64,000 bases of DNA from Psychromonas sp. 14N.309.X.WAT.B.A12 (lineage in GTDB: Bacteria; Pseudomonadota; Gammaproteobacteria; Enterobacterales; Psychromonadaceae), in contig NZ_JAPNXS010000005.1 in NCBI RefSeq assembly GCF_030397575.1, positions 206,116 to 270,115 of the forward strand. The letters are read 5' to 3'. Within the stretch, counting starts at the first letter, position 1; each line of letters opens with the position of its first letter. The notes beneath the pieces were generated by a model. The model was not told where the DNA came from and searched no databases. It saw nothing but the letters and a program-made list of their open reading frames with translations. The position numbers were made by a program, and so were the translations under genes. Shown here piece by piece: positions 11,877-21,107 of the stretch.

Positions 11877-12621
11877 ATTTCTATTTATTTCTATTTATTT
11901 CACCTTTTTTGCAAAGTTATTCCTCTCTAAGTAAAGCCAATCACACTAACTTAACTCATCTATTTTTATAGTTAATAATTTATTTCTTCATTACAAGTTC
12001 TGTACAGAAAACAATATTTCAAATATTTAATTTATCCACTAGCTGTCAAAGTTGTTACTTTTAATCTATTTAACTTTATAAAAATAATAAGCTAATTCAC
12101 GTCGTTTATTCAAAATTGAAGCTAATCAAAACAATCTTTCTATCATTTCAAATAAGCCCTTATCTACTAGTCGTTTATATCCTTAAAAACTTTATCCACC
12201 TCACAATTACTCATACAAAACTATAAATATATCGATATTAAACCTTAATTTTAATAAAACGATTAAAATTAAGTGACCAAGCATAAAAAAGTCAAGTAAG
12301 CACATGAATTTAAACACATTTAAATTAAGCAAAGTGATTTAGATGATATCTATATTTTTTGTCAAAAGAAAATTACCGCTATTTATTTTGCTTTTAAATC
12401 GTACTAAAAGTTAAAAAAACACACCATTAAACATACAAATAAACACAAAATCTGCTATTTAAAATGATGTACAGATCTACTTTATGAACCTAAATACCCC
12501 TCTAATGAGAGCAAGATCATTTTATTTGCATGGAAAAATTGCCCCTTTTAGCAGATTCCAGAACAATAAAAAGGTAAACAAAATCAACTCCAATTATTTT
12601 TAGCTTTAAAGGGAAAAGAAA
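11877..12621. other. very AT-rich gene-free region upstream of the lipoprotein gene
   Basis: About 745 bp with stops in all frames and no recognisable gene. It must hold the promoter of the lipoprotein gene at 12622. A weak half-site of the proposed alginate operator (ATACAAAT) occurs near 12434 but lacks the second half. GGGAAAAGAAA just before the ATG is a plausible ribosome site. Confidence 0.5.
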
Positions 12622-14022
12622 ATGAAAAACGGACAAAAAATGAAACTCACTAAAATTGCAGCCGTCACTTTAAGCGCAGCATTAATTTTTGGTTGTGATG
12701 ATCTTGAATTCAAAGAAAGCACTAGCTCTACAGGTGAAACTGATTCTGGTAGTGAAACAGATACAGGTTCAGAAACAACTGATACAGGACAATATTCAAT
12801 ATTAACGAATGTTGAAGCTGGCTCAAGTGGTCAAATGCGCTACGACGTTGCTGCCGTTGAAGGCGCTGAACTAACTGAAGGGCAAGTTGACGTCAACGTG
12901 TTCTATTCGTCATCTGAAACAGAAACTGCTTATATATCATTATTCAATGCAGATACAAATACAGCCGGCCTAGTAGGTGAAGTACAACTAGATGATGGCA
13001 ACATTAAAATTAGATCTGGAGACTCTACTACTGTAGGAACTTTCACTACAGGTACATGGGTTAACGTTAACGTCACTTGGAGTGTAACAGCGGGTACCTA
13101 TACAGTTACTGTTGATGGTACAGAAATTGGTACTTATGACTTCCATAATTCAACAGCAACGGGTGTTGATACTGTTGGCTTTAAAATAGGTAATAATGCA
13201 TTAACTGATTCTGAAGAGTTCTTGGTCGATGACTTCACTATTTACTCAGACGAAGCCGGTACAACAGAAGTCTTCTTTGATGATTATGAAGATTATGTTG
13301 TTGATGAATTATTAGATGGCGCAGGTGACCCATACAACGATGAAACGCAACCAGCCATTGTTGGTGGAGAAGCATCAGATGATACGGATGATAGCGATTC
13401 TACAGAAACTGACTCAACTCAAGTTGCAGCTATTGCAGATACTGATACAAGTGATACTGGGGAACTAAGATATAAACTCAGTGATACACTTGCAACAGGA
13501 CAAGTAAATGTATCAATCTTATATGATGCAGAAGAAGATTTATCTGCGTACGTAACAGTATTCTCTGATGGTGGTACTTCAACTTCAAATCAAATTGCCG
13601 ACCTAAAATTAGATGATGGAAATATTTCATTAAGAAATATTGAAGGAACATTAACAACATTCACGCCAGGTGAATGGGTAGATGTTCAAATCAATTGGGT
13701 AACGGATGGAACTGGAGAAGCTGATGTTACTTTTTCTATTGACGACACTCAAATAGGCGACACATATTCAATCACTTATGATACTGATGAAGAAGCGACT
13801 TTTGTTGGTACAGGTGCAGAAGTTGTCTCAGTAAGATATGTAGATAATAGTGGAACGACTGTGTATACACTATATGCAGATGACCTATCTATTACAGATG
13901 GAACAAGTGAAGTATTTTCTGATGATTTCGAAGGCTTTGATATAGACGAAGTACTTGATGGTACTGATGATGATTACAACAACAACAGTTCTGAAGCTAC
14001 TGTAGCTGCACAACCAGAGTAA
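12622..14022 (+). CDS. acidic lipoprotein with two tandem jelly-roll-like repeats, probable polysaccharide-binding
   Basis: 466 residues. A lipoprotein signal ends in the lipobox 'LIFGC' (C25; C19 if the second ATG is used), then a Ser/Thr/Asp/Glu-rich linker (about 30-56). Two homologous units follow, about 57-240 and 268-455. Each has 'GQV-[DN]-V', 'LDDGNI', 'F-T-x-G-x-W-V-[ND]-V', an '[VA]-D-D-[FL]' strand and an ending 'DELLDG...PYND' or 'DEVLDG...DYNN'. The pattern resembles LamG/concanavalin-type sandwich domains often attached to alginate lyases. No catalytic lyase motif is seen. It is followed by a strong terminator, then the PL7 lyase gene in the same direction. I infer surface binding of alginate; the exact ligand is unknown. 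Confidence 0.7.
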   Translation: MKNGQKMKLTKIAAVTLSAALIFGCDDLEFKESTSSTGETDSGSETDTGSETTDTGQYSILTNVEAGSSGQMRYDVAAVEGAELTEGQVDVNVFYSSSETETAYISLFNADTNTAGLVGEVQLDDGNIKIRSGDSTTVGTFTTGTWVNVNVTWSVTAGTYTVTVDGTEIGTYDFHNSTATGVDTVGFKIGNNALTDSEEFLVDDFTIYSDEAGTTEVFFDDYEDYVVDELLDGAGDPYNDETQPAIVGGEASDDTDDSDSTETDSTQVAAIADTDTSDTGELRYKLSDTLATGQVNVSILYDAEEDLSAYVTVFSDGGTSTSNQIADLKLDDGNISLRNIEGTLTTFTPGEWVDVQINWVTDGTGEADVTFSIDDTQIGDTYSITYDTDEEATFVGTGAEVVSVRYVDNSGTTVYTLYADDLSITDGTSEVFSDDFEGFDIDEVLDGTDDDYNNNSSEATVAAQPE

Positions 14023-14052
14023 TCAATAACAACATTTCACTTCTGTTATTAG

Positions 14053-14081
14053 GCCGAACATTTAATTGTTCGGCTTTTTTT
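14053..14081 (+). terminator. terminator of the repeat lipoprotein gene
   Basis: Perfect 8-bp stem GCCGAACA/TGTTCGGC with a 6-nt loop followed by seven T. Confidence 0.92.
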
Positions 14082-14201
14082 ATAAAACAACTTCCCCATC
14101 AAAAATACCTCCTCAAACTTACCTCCGATAACAATCATTATTACATCAAGTTTCAGTGTCTAGTTATCAGTTTTGGAAGCTGCCTTTAGGAAGAAATTTC
14201 A

Positions 14202-14214
14202 TTTGTATTATAAT
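14202..14214. promoter_or_regulatory. candidate operator of the alginate regulon (lyase promoter)
   Basis: TTGTATTATAA at 14203-14213, one mismatch from the palindrome TTGTATTACAA found at the symporter promoter. It lies 88 bp upstream of the PL7 lyase start. The assignment to the FadR-type regulator at 23148-23861 is inference. Confidence 0.5.
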
Positions 14215-14300
14215 TAGATTTTATTGTTAAACCGAGTCAATACAAAGCGAATTAATAACAGAAAATCTCTATTAACTCTTATGAAAATGGACATCATACA

Positions 14301-16055
14301 GTGAAATATAAATTAATAAGTAGTGCCATATTATCAGTATTCCTTAGTGCATGTGGTGGTAGCGGCAGTAGTTCTAGTAGCAGTGAAGGTACGGATACAG
14401 ATTCATCTAGCTCAGATAATTCAAGCTCAACAGGATCATACTCTGGCGTACCTTACGATTATGTACAATATATCCATGCACTTAATAATGCGAAATTGCA
14501 GCAAAACAACCCACCAACAAGCAGTTCAACCTCTGAAGTGGTTGATGCAGGTGAATATAATGGTTTTGATAATGATTACTTTTATTTAGACTCAACCACT
14601 GGCTGGTTAACCTTTGAAATGACAGGAGATAGCAAACGTTCTGAATTGCGCTTTGTTGAAAATTTTAGAACCAATACTTCTGAAATATCCACATTAAGTG
14701 CAGAAATATTGCCTATTTCACCTGAAGAATCTGTTGCATCTAGTGGTGATGGGCAAGAGATGACATTAATGCAGGTGCATAATAAAGGTGAAAATGGTGA
14801 AACCGATGACACCGTATTATCTCACCCGCTACTACGTATTGTTTGGGATGGAGAAAGCCGTACAGATGATGATACTGGTGACTCCTACAGCAATGCTTAT
14901 TGGGCGATCATTAAAACGAATGCTTATGAGTGTAAAGATGACAGCAACCCTAACTATAATGACAACTGTCCTGATTCTTATGACTTTTATTATTTAGCTG
15001 ATTACGACCAAGATAATGCAACAAAATTTGACATTGAAGCAGGTGACAGCACTTTAATTATCAATGTTGATGGTGATGAAAAAGTTAATATAGATATTAC
15101 CTACTGGGATGACCTATACAGTTACTTTAAAGCCGGTGTTTATAATCAATATGAAGATGGAACCAGCACGGTTCAATTTAAAAGCCTAACTTATAATGGA
15201 ACAACACTACCAAGCGCTGATCTAGATTCCTCTTCAGCACCTTCAGATAACTTTGAACTCAATGATTGGAATTTGAGTATCCCAACCGATGATGATAATA
15301 GCGGAACGGCAGATACCATTGATGAAGATGATTTAAGCGATGGCTATGAAGATTTTGAGTACTTTTATACTAATACCGACGATGGCGGCATGGTATTTTA
15401 TGTTGAAGTAGACGGCTATAAAACGTCAACAAACACCTCTTACACACGTACCGAGTTACGCGAAATGTTACGCGAAGGTGATACGAGTATTTCAACAAAA
15501 GGGGTTAATGAAAATAACTGGGTATTCTCATCAGCGCCCACCAGCGAACAAGAAAAAGCAGGTGGCGTAGATGGTATTTTGGATGCGACGGTTGCGGTTA
15601 ACCAGGTATCGACTACCGGTGAAAGCTATCAAATAGGTCGCGTTATTATTGGTCAAATACATGCTAATGATGATGAACCGGTTCGCCTTTATTACCGTAA
15701 GTTACCGGACAACGACAAAGGGTCTATTTACTTTGCTCACGAGCCACGTACTGGTGATGAAGTATGGGTTGATATGATTGGTAGTCGTGATAATAACGCC
15801 AGTAATCCAAGTGATGGCATTGCCTTAGATGAGCCTTTTTTCTATCAAATAAAAGTGGTCGGTAACACATTAACAGTTACCATCATGCGCGATGGCAAAG
15901 ATGATGTGATTGAAACTTGGGATATGACTGATAGCGGCTACGACGAAACAGGCCAATACATGTATTTCAAAGCGGGTGCCTATAACCAAAATAATTCAGG
16001 AGAAGATGACGAAGCTGCACAAGCTACCTTTTACTACCTAAATAACCGTCATTAA
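14301..16055 (+). CDS. lipoprotein alginate lyase with two PL7 domains
   Basis: 584 residues, exported and lipid-anchored: lipobox 'LSAC' (C18), then a Gly/Ser-rich linker to about residue 46. The C-terminal half (about 317-584) is a clear alginate lyase 2 (PL7) domain with R383/R387 in 'RTELREM', Q452 and H454 in 'GQIH', and 'YFKAGAYNQ' at 555-563. The N-terminal half (about 50-300) repeats the same order: 'KRSELR' (112-117), 'MQVH' (157-160) and 'YFKAGVYNQ' (275-283). Both halves therefore keep the Arg, Gln, His and Tyr of the PL7 active site. The enzyme should cleave alginate by beta-elimination at the cell surface. G versus M preference cannot be settled here: 'QIH' is usually linked with polyG and 'QVH' with polyM activity, so the domains may differ. 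Confidence 0.9.
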   Translation: MKYKLISSAILSVFLSACGGSGSSSSSSEGTDTDSSSSDNSSSTGSYSGVPYDYVQYIHALNNAKLQQNNPPTSSSTSEVVDAGEYNGFDNDYFYLDSTTGWLTFEMTGDSKRSELRFVENFRTNTSEISTLSAEILPISPEESVASSGDGQEMTLMQVHNKGENGETDDTVLSHPLLRIVWDGESRTDDDTGDSYSNAYWAIIKTNAYECKDDSNPNYNDNCPDSYDFYYLADYDQDNATKFDIEAGDSTLIINVDGDEKVNIDITYWDDLYSYFKAGVYNQYEDGTSTVQFKSLTYNGTTLPSADLDSSSAPSDNFELNDWNLSIPTDDDNSGTADTIDEDDLSDGYEDFEYFYTNTDDGGMVFYVEVDGYKTSTNTSYTRTELREMLREGDTSISTKGVNENNWVFSSAPTSEQEKAGGVDGILDATVAVNQVSTTGESYQIGRVIIGQIHANDDEPVRLYYRKLPDNDKGSIYFAHEPRTGDEVWVDMIGSRDNNASNPSDGIALDEPFFYQIKVVGNTLTVTIMRDGKDDVIETWDMTDSGYDETGQYMYFKAGAYNQNNSGEDDEAAQATFYYLNNRH

Positions 16056-16058
16056 TTA

Positions 16059-16111
16059 ATAATATCCCCTGATTAACAAGCTATAGTGTTATTTGTCAGG
16101 GGTTATTTTTT
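16059..16111 (+). terminator. terminator of the PL7 lyase gene
   Basis: Stem CCCCTGA/TCAGGGG (16066-16072, 16096-16102) extended by A/T pairs and followed by TTATTTTTT. The 23-nt loop may fold further. Confidence 0.75.
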
Positions 16112-16792
16112 CCTGAGTACTAAGCATCTCCTCTATAACTCCCCTACCGCATTACAATTTCTACTTTATTGTATGACAACTGATCAATTAACTTTAAACA
16201 ACAAAACCTAACTGGTCTGTTTAATGCTTTGAATATTGAGCACCACTCAAAAAGCATGCACAGCTAAAAGCATTATTAACAAGGATAAATATAAGCGATT
16301 TACATCTCGAAAAATCAGGAATAAATAGATTAACGGATATCGCTCTTCATAAAAAGTAGCCAACAGAAGTGAGCAAAGCGACGATGTTTAGGCGCGGCCT
16401 GACCTAAGGGACGAAGGATGAATTAAGCGCCCCTTAATCACATAAGAGGGTGAACTATGCCTCCCCTTTTTAAGAGCCTTTCAGTATGCCAGTTATCGCA
16501 CACGAGCATCCACTTAGTTGATCAATACTAAGCAAAACTAGCGTATATGAATAAACGAACAAACCAAAACAAGTAGGCTGAAGCAAGGGCAGCACTCGAT
16601 CGCTGTCGTACGACCACCAGACACGCAGAGCTCAACCCGATCATAAAATGATACAGCTATACCATACGCCCTCTCTACTACATAAAAGAGTGACCACTGC
16701 ACGCGGCTTTATTCACCTCATGCTCAGTCGATATCAAAAACAAAATAGTTAAAATAATTCGCCAAAGTCATAACAGAACATAAATTTTACGC
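16112..16792. other. gene-free region with mosaic repeats
   Basis: About 680 bp between the convergent lyase and symporter genes, with no open frame of note. It is less AT-rich than the other gaps. Two internal segments resemble each other (16433-16460 and 16672-16698, sharing ACATAA-A-AG-GTGA). The segment 16575-16672 is homologous to the right end of the window (63897-63993). Confidence 0.55.
16575..16672. repeat. dispersed repeat shared with 63.9 kb, copy 1
   Basis: Shared blocks in the same order and orientation as 63905-63993: CGATCG, GCTGTCG, CCACCAG, CACGC, GAGCT, 'CCCG.TCATAAA', GATAC, and TATCAT or TACCAT before CGCCC. A preceding AGGCTGAAGC at about 16576 matches 63742-63751. Two copies 47 kb apart in non-coding gaps indicate a genomic repeat family. 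Confidence 0.65.
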
Positions 16793-16825
16793 AAAAAAAA
16801 GCGGTTAGATAATCTAACCGCTTTT
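16793..16825 (-). terminator. terminator of the symporter gene
   Basis: Ten-bp stem AGCGGTTAGA/TCTAACCGCT with a short loop, followed on the minus strand by eight T. Four T on the other side make it potentially bidirectional. Confidence 0.93.
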
Positions 16826-16855
16826 ACTATTTGCATTTAATAAACGCTAACCTGA

Positions 16856-18652
16856 TTAATCCATTTCTGGTAATCGGTCTTTATCTGAATCATCATCATC
16901 TTCATTTACTTGGCTAACTGCTTTAACAAGTAGTAAACCAACAGCGAACACGATACCACCACATAATACGAAGATTAAACTTTGCATAAATGGGTTTGGT
17001 AAGAAGAACATTGCCATAATACCAACACCCGCTGTACCAATTAACATACCTAACATGCGACGTTGCTTGTTATCAAGGTGTGCTTGAGCAGCAGACTTAT
17101 TATGAAGAGGCGTAGCTAAATTCGTGAAGAATGTATCAACGTCTTTCTCACGCTCTGCCGATAATGGTTTGTAGAAGAACATAGTTGCACAGAAGAAACC
17201 ACCTGTAATAACAATGTGACCTAATAAACCTAGACCTACTTTCAAGTCTTTCCATTCACGACCAGTTAACGCAGTATCTAAGTTAAACCAGTTTTGGATA
17301 TCAGTTGCTGAGATAACAAGACCTACATAATAAGACACACATGCACCAACAATTAATGTTGCCCATGCTGCCCAGTCTGGTGTTCTACGGATAAAGAATC
17401 CACAGAATGCTGGTACTGTCATAGGGAAGCTGATTAACGCACCTACATACATCATAGTATCAAATAAGCTCAACCCTTTTAGTGAGTTAATGAATAACGC
17501 TACTAGGATAATGATTAAACCAAACACTGTTGATGTGATTTTAGAACAAGTTACTAACTCTTTCTCTGTTGCTTTTGGACGTAAAACGACTTGGTAGAAG
17601 TTTTTAACAAAAATACCAGAGTTACGGTTTAGACCTGAATCCATTGAAGACATGGTAGCCGCAAACATCGCAGAGATAAGTAAACCAACCATACCAACAG
17701 GCATATATTCATCAACAAAGTAAAGGTAAGCATAATCTGCTGCTTTTTTACCTGCATCTGGATACATAGCTGTTAAATCAACACCTGTAGACGCTAAGAA
17801 CCAACTTGGTAGGAACCAAATTAATGGCCCCATTGTCATCAGAACACAAGCTAATAGAGCAGCTTTACGTGCATTTTTAGAATCTTTTGCCGCAAGGTAG
17901 CGGTAAGAGTTAAGCATGTTATTAGTAATACTGAATTGCTTAACAAAGATAAAGAATGACCATAACGCAAAGATGCTAAAGTAGTTGATTTCAGTACCAA
18001 CAAGGAAAGTTACTTCGCGTACTTCTTCGAAACCTTCAATGATGTTTGAAATGCCGCCACCTTGATTAAGCGCTACAATCGCACAAGTAATTGTTACCGC
18101 CATGATGATAACCATCTGCATAAAGTCAGATGCGATTACCGCCCATGAACCACCTGTTACAGACATGACGAGTACAACAATACCTGTGGCCCAAATGGTT
18201 GTTTCAATATCTACACCAAAAATACCAGAAGCGATAATAGCAAGACCATTTAACCAGATACCTGCGTTAATAACGCTGTTCGGCATACCTGTCCAGGTAA
18301 ATACTTGCTCATTTTTACTACCAAAACGTTGACGTACCGCTTGAATAACCGTTACTACGCGCAATTGGCGAAACTTGGGAGCGAAGTAAGCAAAGTTCAT
18401 GAAGTAACCAAATGCGTTAGCCATGAAGATAATCGCAACAGTAAAACCATCGTTATAAGCTTTACCAGCAGCACCTGTAAATGTCCAAGCACTAAATTGG
18501 GTCATGAAGGCAGTTGAACCTACCATCCACCAGAGCATGTTACCGCCCCCACGAAAGTAATCACTTGTATTAGTGGTGAACGTTCTGAACATCCACCCAA
18601 TTGCAATAAGGAATAAGAAATAAACCCCTACTACTAATATATTAAAATCCAT
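16856..18652 (-). CDS. sodium:solute symporter (SSS family), probable alginate-monouronate/oligouronate importer
   Basis: 598 residues with about 14 hydrophobic segments and the SSS-family architecture: first helix 'ILVVGVYFLFLIAIGWMF', 'STAFMTQFSAWTFTGAAGKAY' (helix 2), 'SVTGGSWAVIASDFMQM' and 'SAMFAATMSSMDSGLN' (sodium-site helix 8). The C-terminus is acidic and cytoplasmic. SSS transporters such as ToaA/B/C of Vibrio splendidus import the alginate monomer DEH. The neighbours (PL7 lyase, KdgM-type porin) suggest a similar substrate here, but the sequence alone does not identify it. The promoter carries a perfect TTGTATTACAA palindrome and a CRP-like site. Confidence 0.88.
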   Translation of the reverse strand: MDFNILVVGVYFLFLIAIGWMFRTFTTNTSDYFRGGGNMLWWMVGSTAFMTQFSAWTFTGAAGKAYNDGFTVAIIFMANAFGYFMNFAYFAPKFRQLRVVTVIQAVRQRFGSKNEQVFTWTGMPNSVINAGIWLNGLAIIASGIFGVDIETTIWATGIVVLVMSVTGGSWAVIASDFMQMVIIMAVTITCAIVALNQGGGISNIIEGFEEVREVTFLVGTEINYFSIFALWSFFIFVKQFSITNNMLNSYRYLAAKDSKNARKAALLACVLMTMGPLIWFLPSWFLASTGVDLTAMYPDAGKKAADYAYLYFVDEYMPVGMVGLLISAMFAATMSSMDSGLNRNSGIFVKNFYQVVLRPKATEKELVTCSKITSTVFGLIIILVALFINSLKGLSLFDTMMYVGALISFPMTVPAFCGFFIRRTPDWAAWATLIVGACVSYYVGLVISATDIQNWFNLDTALTGREWKDLKVGLGLLGHIVITGGFFCATMFFYKPLSAEREKDVDTFFTNLATPLHNKSAAQAHLDNKQRRMLGMLIGTAGVGIMAMFFLPNPFMQSLIFVLCGGIVFAVGLLLVKAVSQVNEDDDDSDKDRLPEMD

Positions 18653-18707
18653 ATCGAGACCCTTTAGTTATTTATGATTGGCAAAACCATATCTCAGAGA
18701 GAAGATT

Positions 18708-18722
18708 AATTGTATTACAATA
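18708..18722. promoter_or_regulatory. candidate operator of the alginate regulon (symporter promoter)
   Basis: The perfect palindrome ATTGTATTACAAT (18709-18721) lies 58 bp upstream of the symporter ATG, a typical place for a repressor of the GntR class. Related copies occur before the lyase, porin and regulator genes. Confidence 0.6.
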
Positions 18723-18730
18723 ATAAAAGT

Positions 18731-18748
18731 ATGTGATTGAAATCATAT
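18731..18748. promoter_or_regulatory. candidate CRP site, symporter promoter
   Basis: ATGTGATTGAAATCATAT fits TGTGA-N6-TCACA with one mismatch (TCATA). It lies just upstream of the candidate repressor operator relative to the symporter gene, an arrangement suited to catabolite activation plus repression. crp itself is in this window (62437-63075). Confidence 0.5.
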
Positions 18749-19242
18749 TAAATAGAAAGGTATCGTAAAGAATATAATCTAGATCAGGTTTCAATCTGTT
18801 AGAAGTCCTTATATAGAGAAGTATAAAACATACTCCCATGTATAAGGTTGGTATTATTTAAGCGTGCTTAACCCACTACTATTGCGCTCAAATAGAATAA
18901 ATAAAATCCAATGTAAGCCGCACGATTACTAGCACAGTCAAATAAAACAAAAAAATAAAAAATGAAAATGCTCTTATCACACCGAATCAAAATTGATTTC
19001 AATTTTTGCTGTGACATAGCGCAAAAAAAGTACATAGAGGACTACTTTAGTCGTATTATTTAAAAACAAAAATGTTACACAGCTCTCTATACGAACTAAA
19101 AGCCATTAAATACAAAAATCAAAAAATAAATACAAACCATTGAAAATAAAGACTTATAATTAAATTTATAAAAACCTGAATTTTTAGTACAAAAAAAGTT
19201 AGAGGGAACTCACAGAACAAAAGCACAAAAATTATGTATCCT
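18749..19242. other. AT-rich divergent promoter region, symporter/porin
   Basis: About 490 bp of the 766-bp divergent gap, without a gene. The flanks carry the proposed operators (18710-18720 for the symporter, 19245-19255 for the porin). A TGTGACATAGCGC sequence near 19012 has only one good CRP half. No conserved structure is otherwise visible. Confidence 0.5.
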
Positions 19243-19256
19243 ATTTGTATTATGAA
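19243..19256. promoter_or_regulatory. candidate operator of the alginate regulon (porin promoter)
   Basis: TTGTATTATGA at 19245-19255, two mismatches from TTGTATTACAA, 164 bp upstream of the porin start. It is weaker than the other copies. Confidence 0.4.
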
Positions 19257-19418
19257 ATGCCAATTAAAACCGGTATTGAATAAATATTTTAAGTTTTAGT
19301 ATTTACGATATTACAAGTTTATTGTTGTTCGTAAAAATAAGTTTTGCACTGTTCATACCTGCAACAATAAGACTAGAAATATAAAAAACTTTATATTAAA
19401 TCAAATTGGAAGATAACC

Positions 19419-20162
19419 ATGAAACTACAAAATAAGTTAATTTTTGCTGTTGCAACTACAGTGCTCTCTGGCGCAGCATCTGCTGCTACTATCGACTTCC
19501 GCCATGAATACAAGGCAGATAACGAACAACAAGCAAGCCGAGTTAAACTAAGCAACAACTTCAGACCTGTAGAAGATATGAAAGACCTTAAAGTTAACCT
19601 TGGTCTAGAAATGAAGTTTGCTAGTTTCGATAAAACAGACACGTTTGATGATACTTACTTAACTGAAACAGAGTTAGATATGGGCTTAACTTACCGTATC
19701 GGTAAATGGCAAATCAAACCAGGCATGCCAATCGCATTAACGGATCGTAAAAGAACCTTTAAACCACAAATTCGTATCGTTTATAAATCAGACTTTGGTT
19801 TACAAACGGCACTACGTTACCGCCATGAATTCGCTAACTACTCAGATCCAACTGATGGTGATACTAACGTAGAAACAGGTAATAAAGTTAACCGCCCTAC
19901 TAAATCTAAAGTAACACTTACCGGTTCATACAAAGTGGAATCAATGCCAGATCTTAAGCTTAGTTATGAAGCAAACTACGTGAAATCATGGGATAAAGTA
20001 AAACAATTTGATAATAAAGATTGGGAATATGATGCAGGTATAATTGTTGGTTACCAATTTGGTGATTGGCGCCCGTTTGCTGAAATCTGGACTGTAGATG
20101 AGGGATCTAGCTCTAGTAAACGCCAAGCTCGTTACCGTGCGGGTATTAAATACAGCTTCTAG
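19419..20162 (+). CDS. KdgM-family oligosaccharide-specific outer-membrane porin
   Basis: 247 residues: Sec signal peptide with an 'ASA' cleavage site near residue 22, then a 12-stranded-size beta-barrel rich in alternating aromatic strands. It starts 'TIDFRHEYKADNEQQASRVKLS' and ends with the barrel terminus 'RAGIKYSF', whose last residue is Phe as in outer-membrane proteins. KdgM/KdgN/NanC-type porins carry acidic oligosaccharides; 'LQTALRYRHEF' and other Arg/Lys-rich strands fit an anionic substrate. The location between the symporter and the regulator suggests alginate oligouronates. Oligogalacturonate is the alternative, but no pectinase is seen nearby. Confidence 0.88.
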   Translation: MKLQNKLIFAVATTVLSGAASAATIDFRHEYKADNEQQASRVKLSNNFRPVEDMKDLKVNLGLEMKFASFDKTDTFDDTYLTETELDMGLTYRIGKWQIKPGMPIALTDRKRTFKPQIRIVYKSDFGLQTALRYRHEFANYSDPTDGDTNVETGNKVNRPTKSKVTLTGSYKVESMPDLKLSYEANYVKSWDKVKQFDNKDWEYDAGIIVGYQFGDWRPFAEIWTVDEGSSSSKRQARYRAGIKYSF

Positions 20163-20217
20163 TAGCAATAGTCCATTGATACTAAGTTTAAAATGATTAA
20201 TTGAGTCTGATCATTTA

Positions 20218-20246
20218 GAGCCACTTACTTGTTAAGTGGCTTTTTC
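20218..20246 (+). terminator. terminator of the porin gene
   Basis: Stem GCCACTTA/TAAGTGGC (20220-20227, 20233-20240) with a 5-nt loop and five T. Confidence 0.92.
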
Positions 20247-20358
20247 ATTTTTAAAATAAAAGATTAATTAGAAAACGATCAAGTACAAAACACTCTATTA
20301 TCCACTATAAAATAGCCATCACTGATTTAATTTTTACCGTTTTACTTTCCATTAAAGA

Positions 20359-21084
20359 TTATAATGGACGCGTGTAATCAAATTTCATATGTCGAACCGA
20401 AGAATCAGCTCCCTCGAAGTGTTGCTTAAGTAGTGCTAAATACAACTCACCAGTAGCTAATGAATCAACTAGCGCACCATGTGCAGAATACTCAGGTAAA
20501 TGATGGCGTTCACGTACACTACCAAGACGAAAATCATCAGTGCCATTATTATCTTTGTAAATATGTAGAGACTTTTCCATCTGTAAGGTATCTACCCACA
20601 ATAACGGTAAAGGCGGTAATTTATAACGCTTCGCCATATAATGATTTAAAAAACGCTTTTCTACTATGCTGCCATGAACGATTAATACTTTGCCAACAGC
20701 TTCGGTTAACATTGCATCCAGCACCACATTCCATGCTTCGCCTTTTTCTAGCATTTCAGGAACAATATGATTGATCACTGCAGTTTCAGCTTTGACATTT
20801 TTAGCCGTATGAATCAATGTCTCTACTGCTTCAGATAACAACAACTGCTGATTAATTAAAGGCAAGTATCCCACACTTAATAATGAATCCGTTTTAGGGT
20901 TAAATCCTGATGTTTCAAAATCTAGTGACAAGTAATCCAATGAATAAATATCATCATCTAGGTCTGGTAATGGCGCTTCTAATAAGACACGTATGTTGTC
21001 AGGCACTTGGTGTGTTGACAAATATCGCTCTCGTTCACGTTGTAACTTATTAAGTGGATGAAAATGATTAAAAATACGACGCAT
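20359..21084 (-). CDS. DnaQ-like 3'-5' exonuclease domain protein
   Basis: A DEDDh exonuclease of about 241 residues. Visible motifs: Exo I 'SLDFETSGFNP' with the D-x-E pair, a middle block 'VLIVHGSIVEKRFLNHYM' (Exo II type) and Exo III 'HGALVDSLATGELYLALL' with H and D. This family includes the epsilon proofreading subunit, but this protein is not DnaQ itself and lacks its C-terminal polymerase-binding region. An upstream GTG at 21111 overlaps the previous stop but has no ribosome site; I prefer ATG at 21084 ('MRRIFNHF'), preceded by GAGAGA. It forms a two-gene operon with the CBS/nucleotidyltransferase gene, a pairing common in Vibrionaceae and Shewanella. Confidence 0.85.
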   Translation of the reverse strand: MRRIFNHFHPLNKLQRERERYLSTHQVPDNIRVLLEAPLPDLDDDIYSLDYLSLDFETSGFNPKTDSLLSVGYLPLINQQLLLSEAVETLIHTAKNVKAETAVINHIVPEMLEKGEAWNVVLDAMLTEAVGKVLIVHGSIVEKRFLNHYMAKRYKLPPLPLLWVDTLQMEKSLHIYKDNNGTDDFRLGSVRERHHLPEYSAHGALVDSLATGELYLALLKQHFEGADSSVRHMKFDYTRPL

Positions 21085-21107
21085 AGTTTTTCTCTCTGAC
21101 CTAAATA

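Noticed and set aside
16169..16179. TTGTATGACAA, one mismatch from the proposed alginate operator, downstream of the lyase gene
   Set aside because: There is no gene start within reach on either strand, so it is probably chance or a relic.
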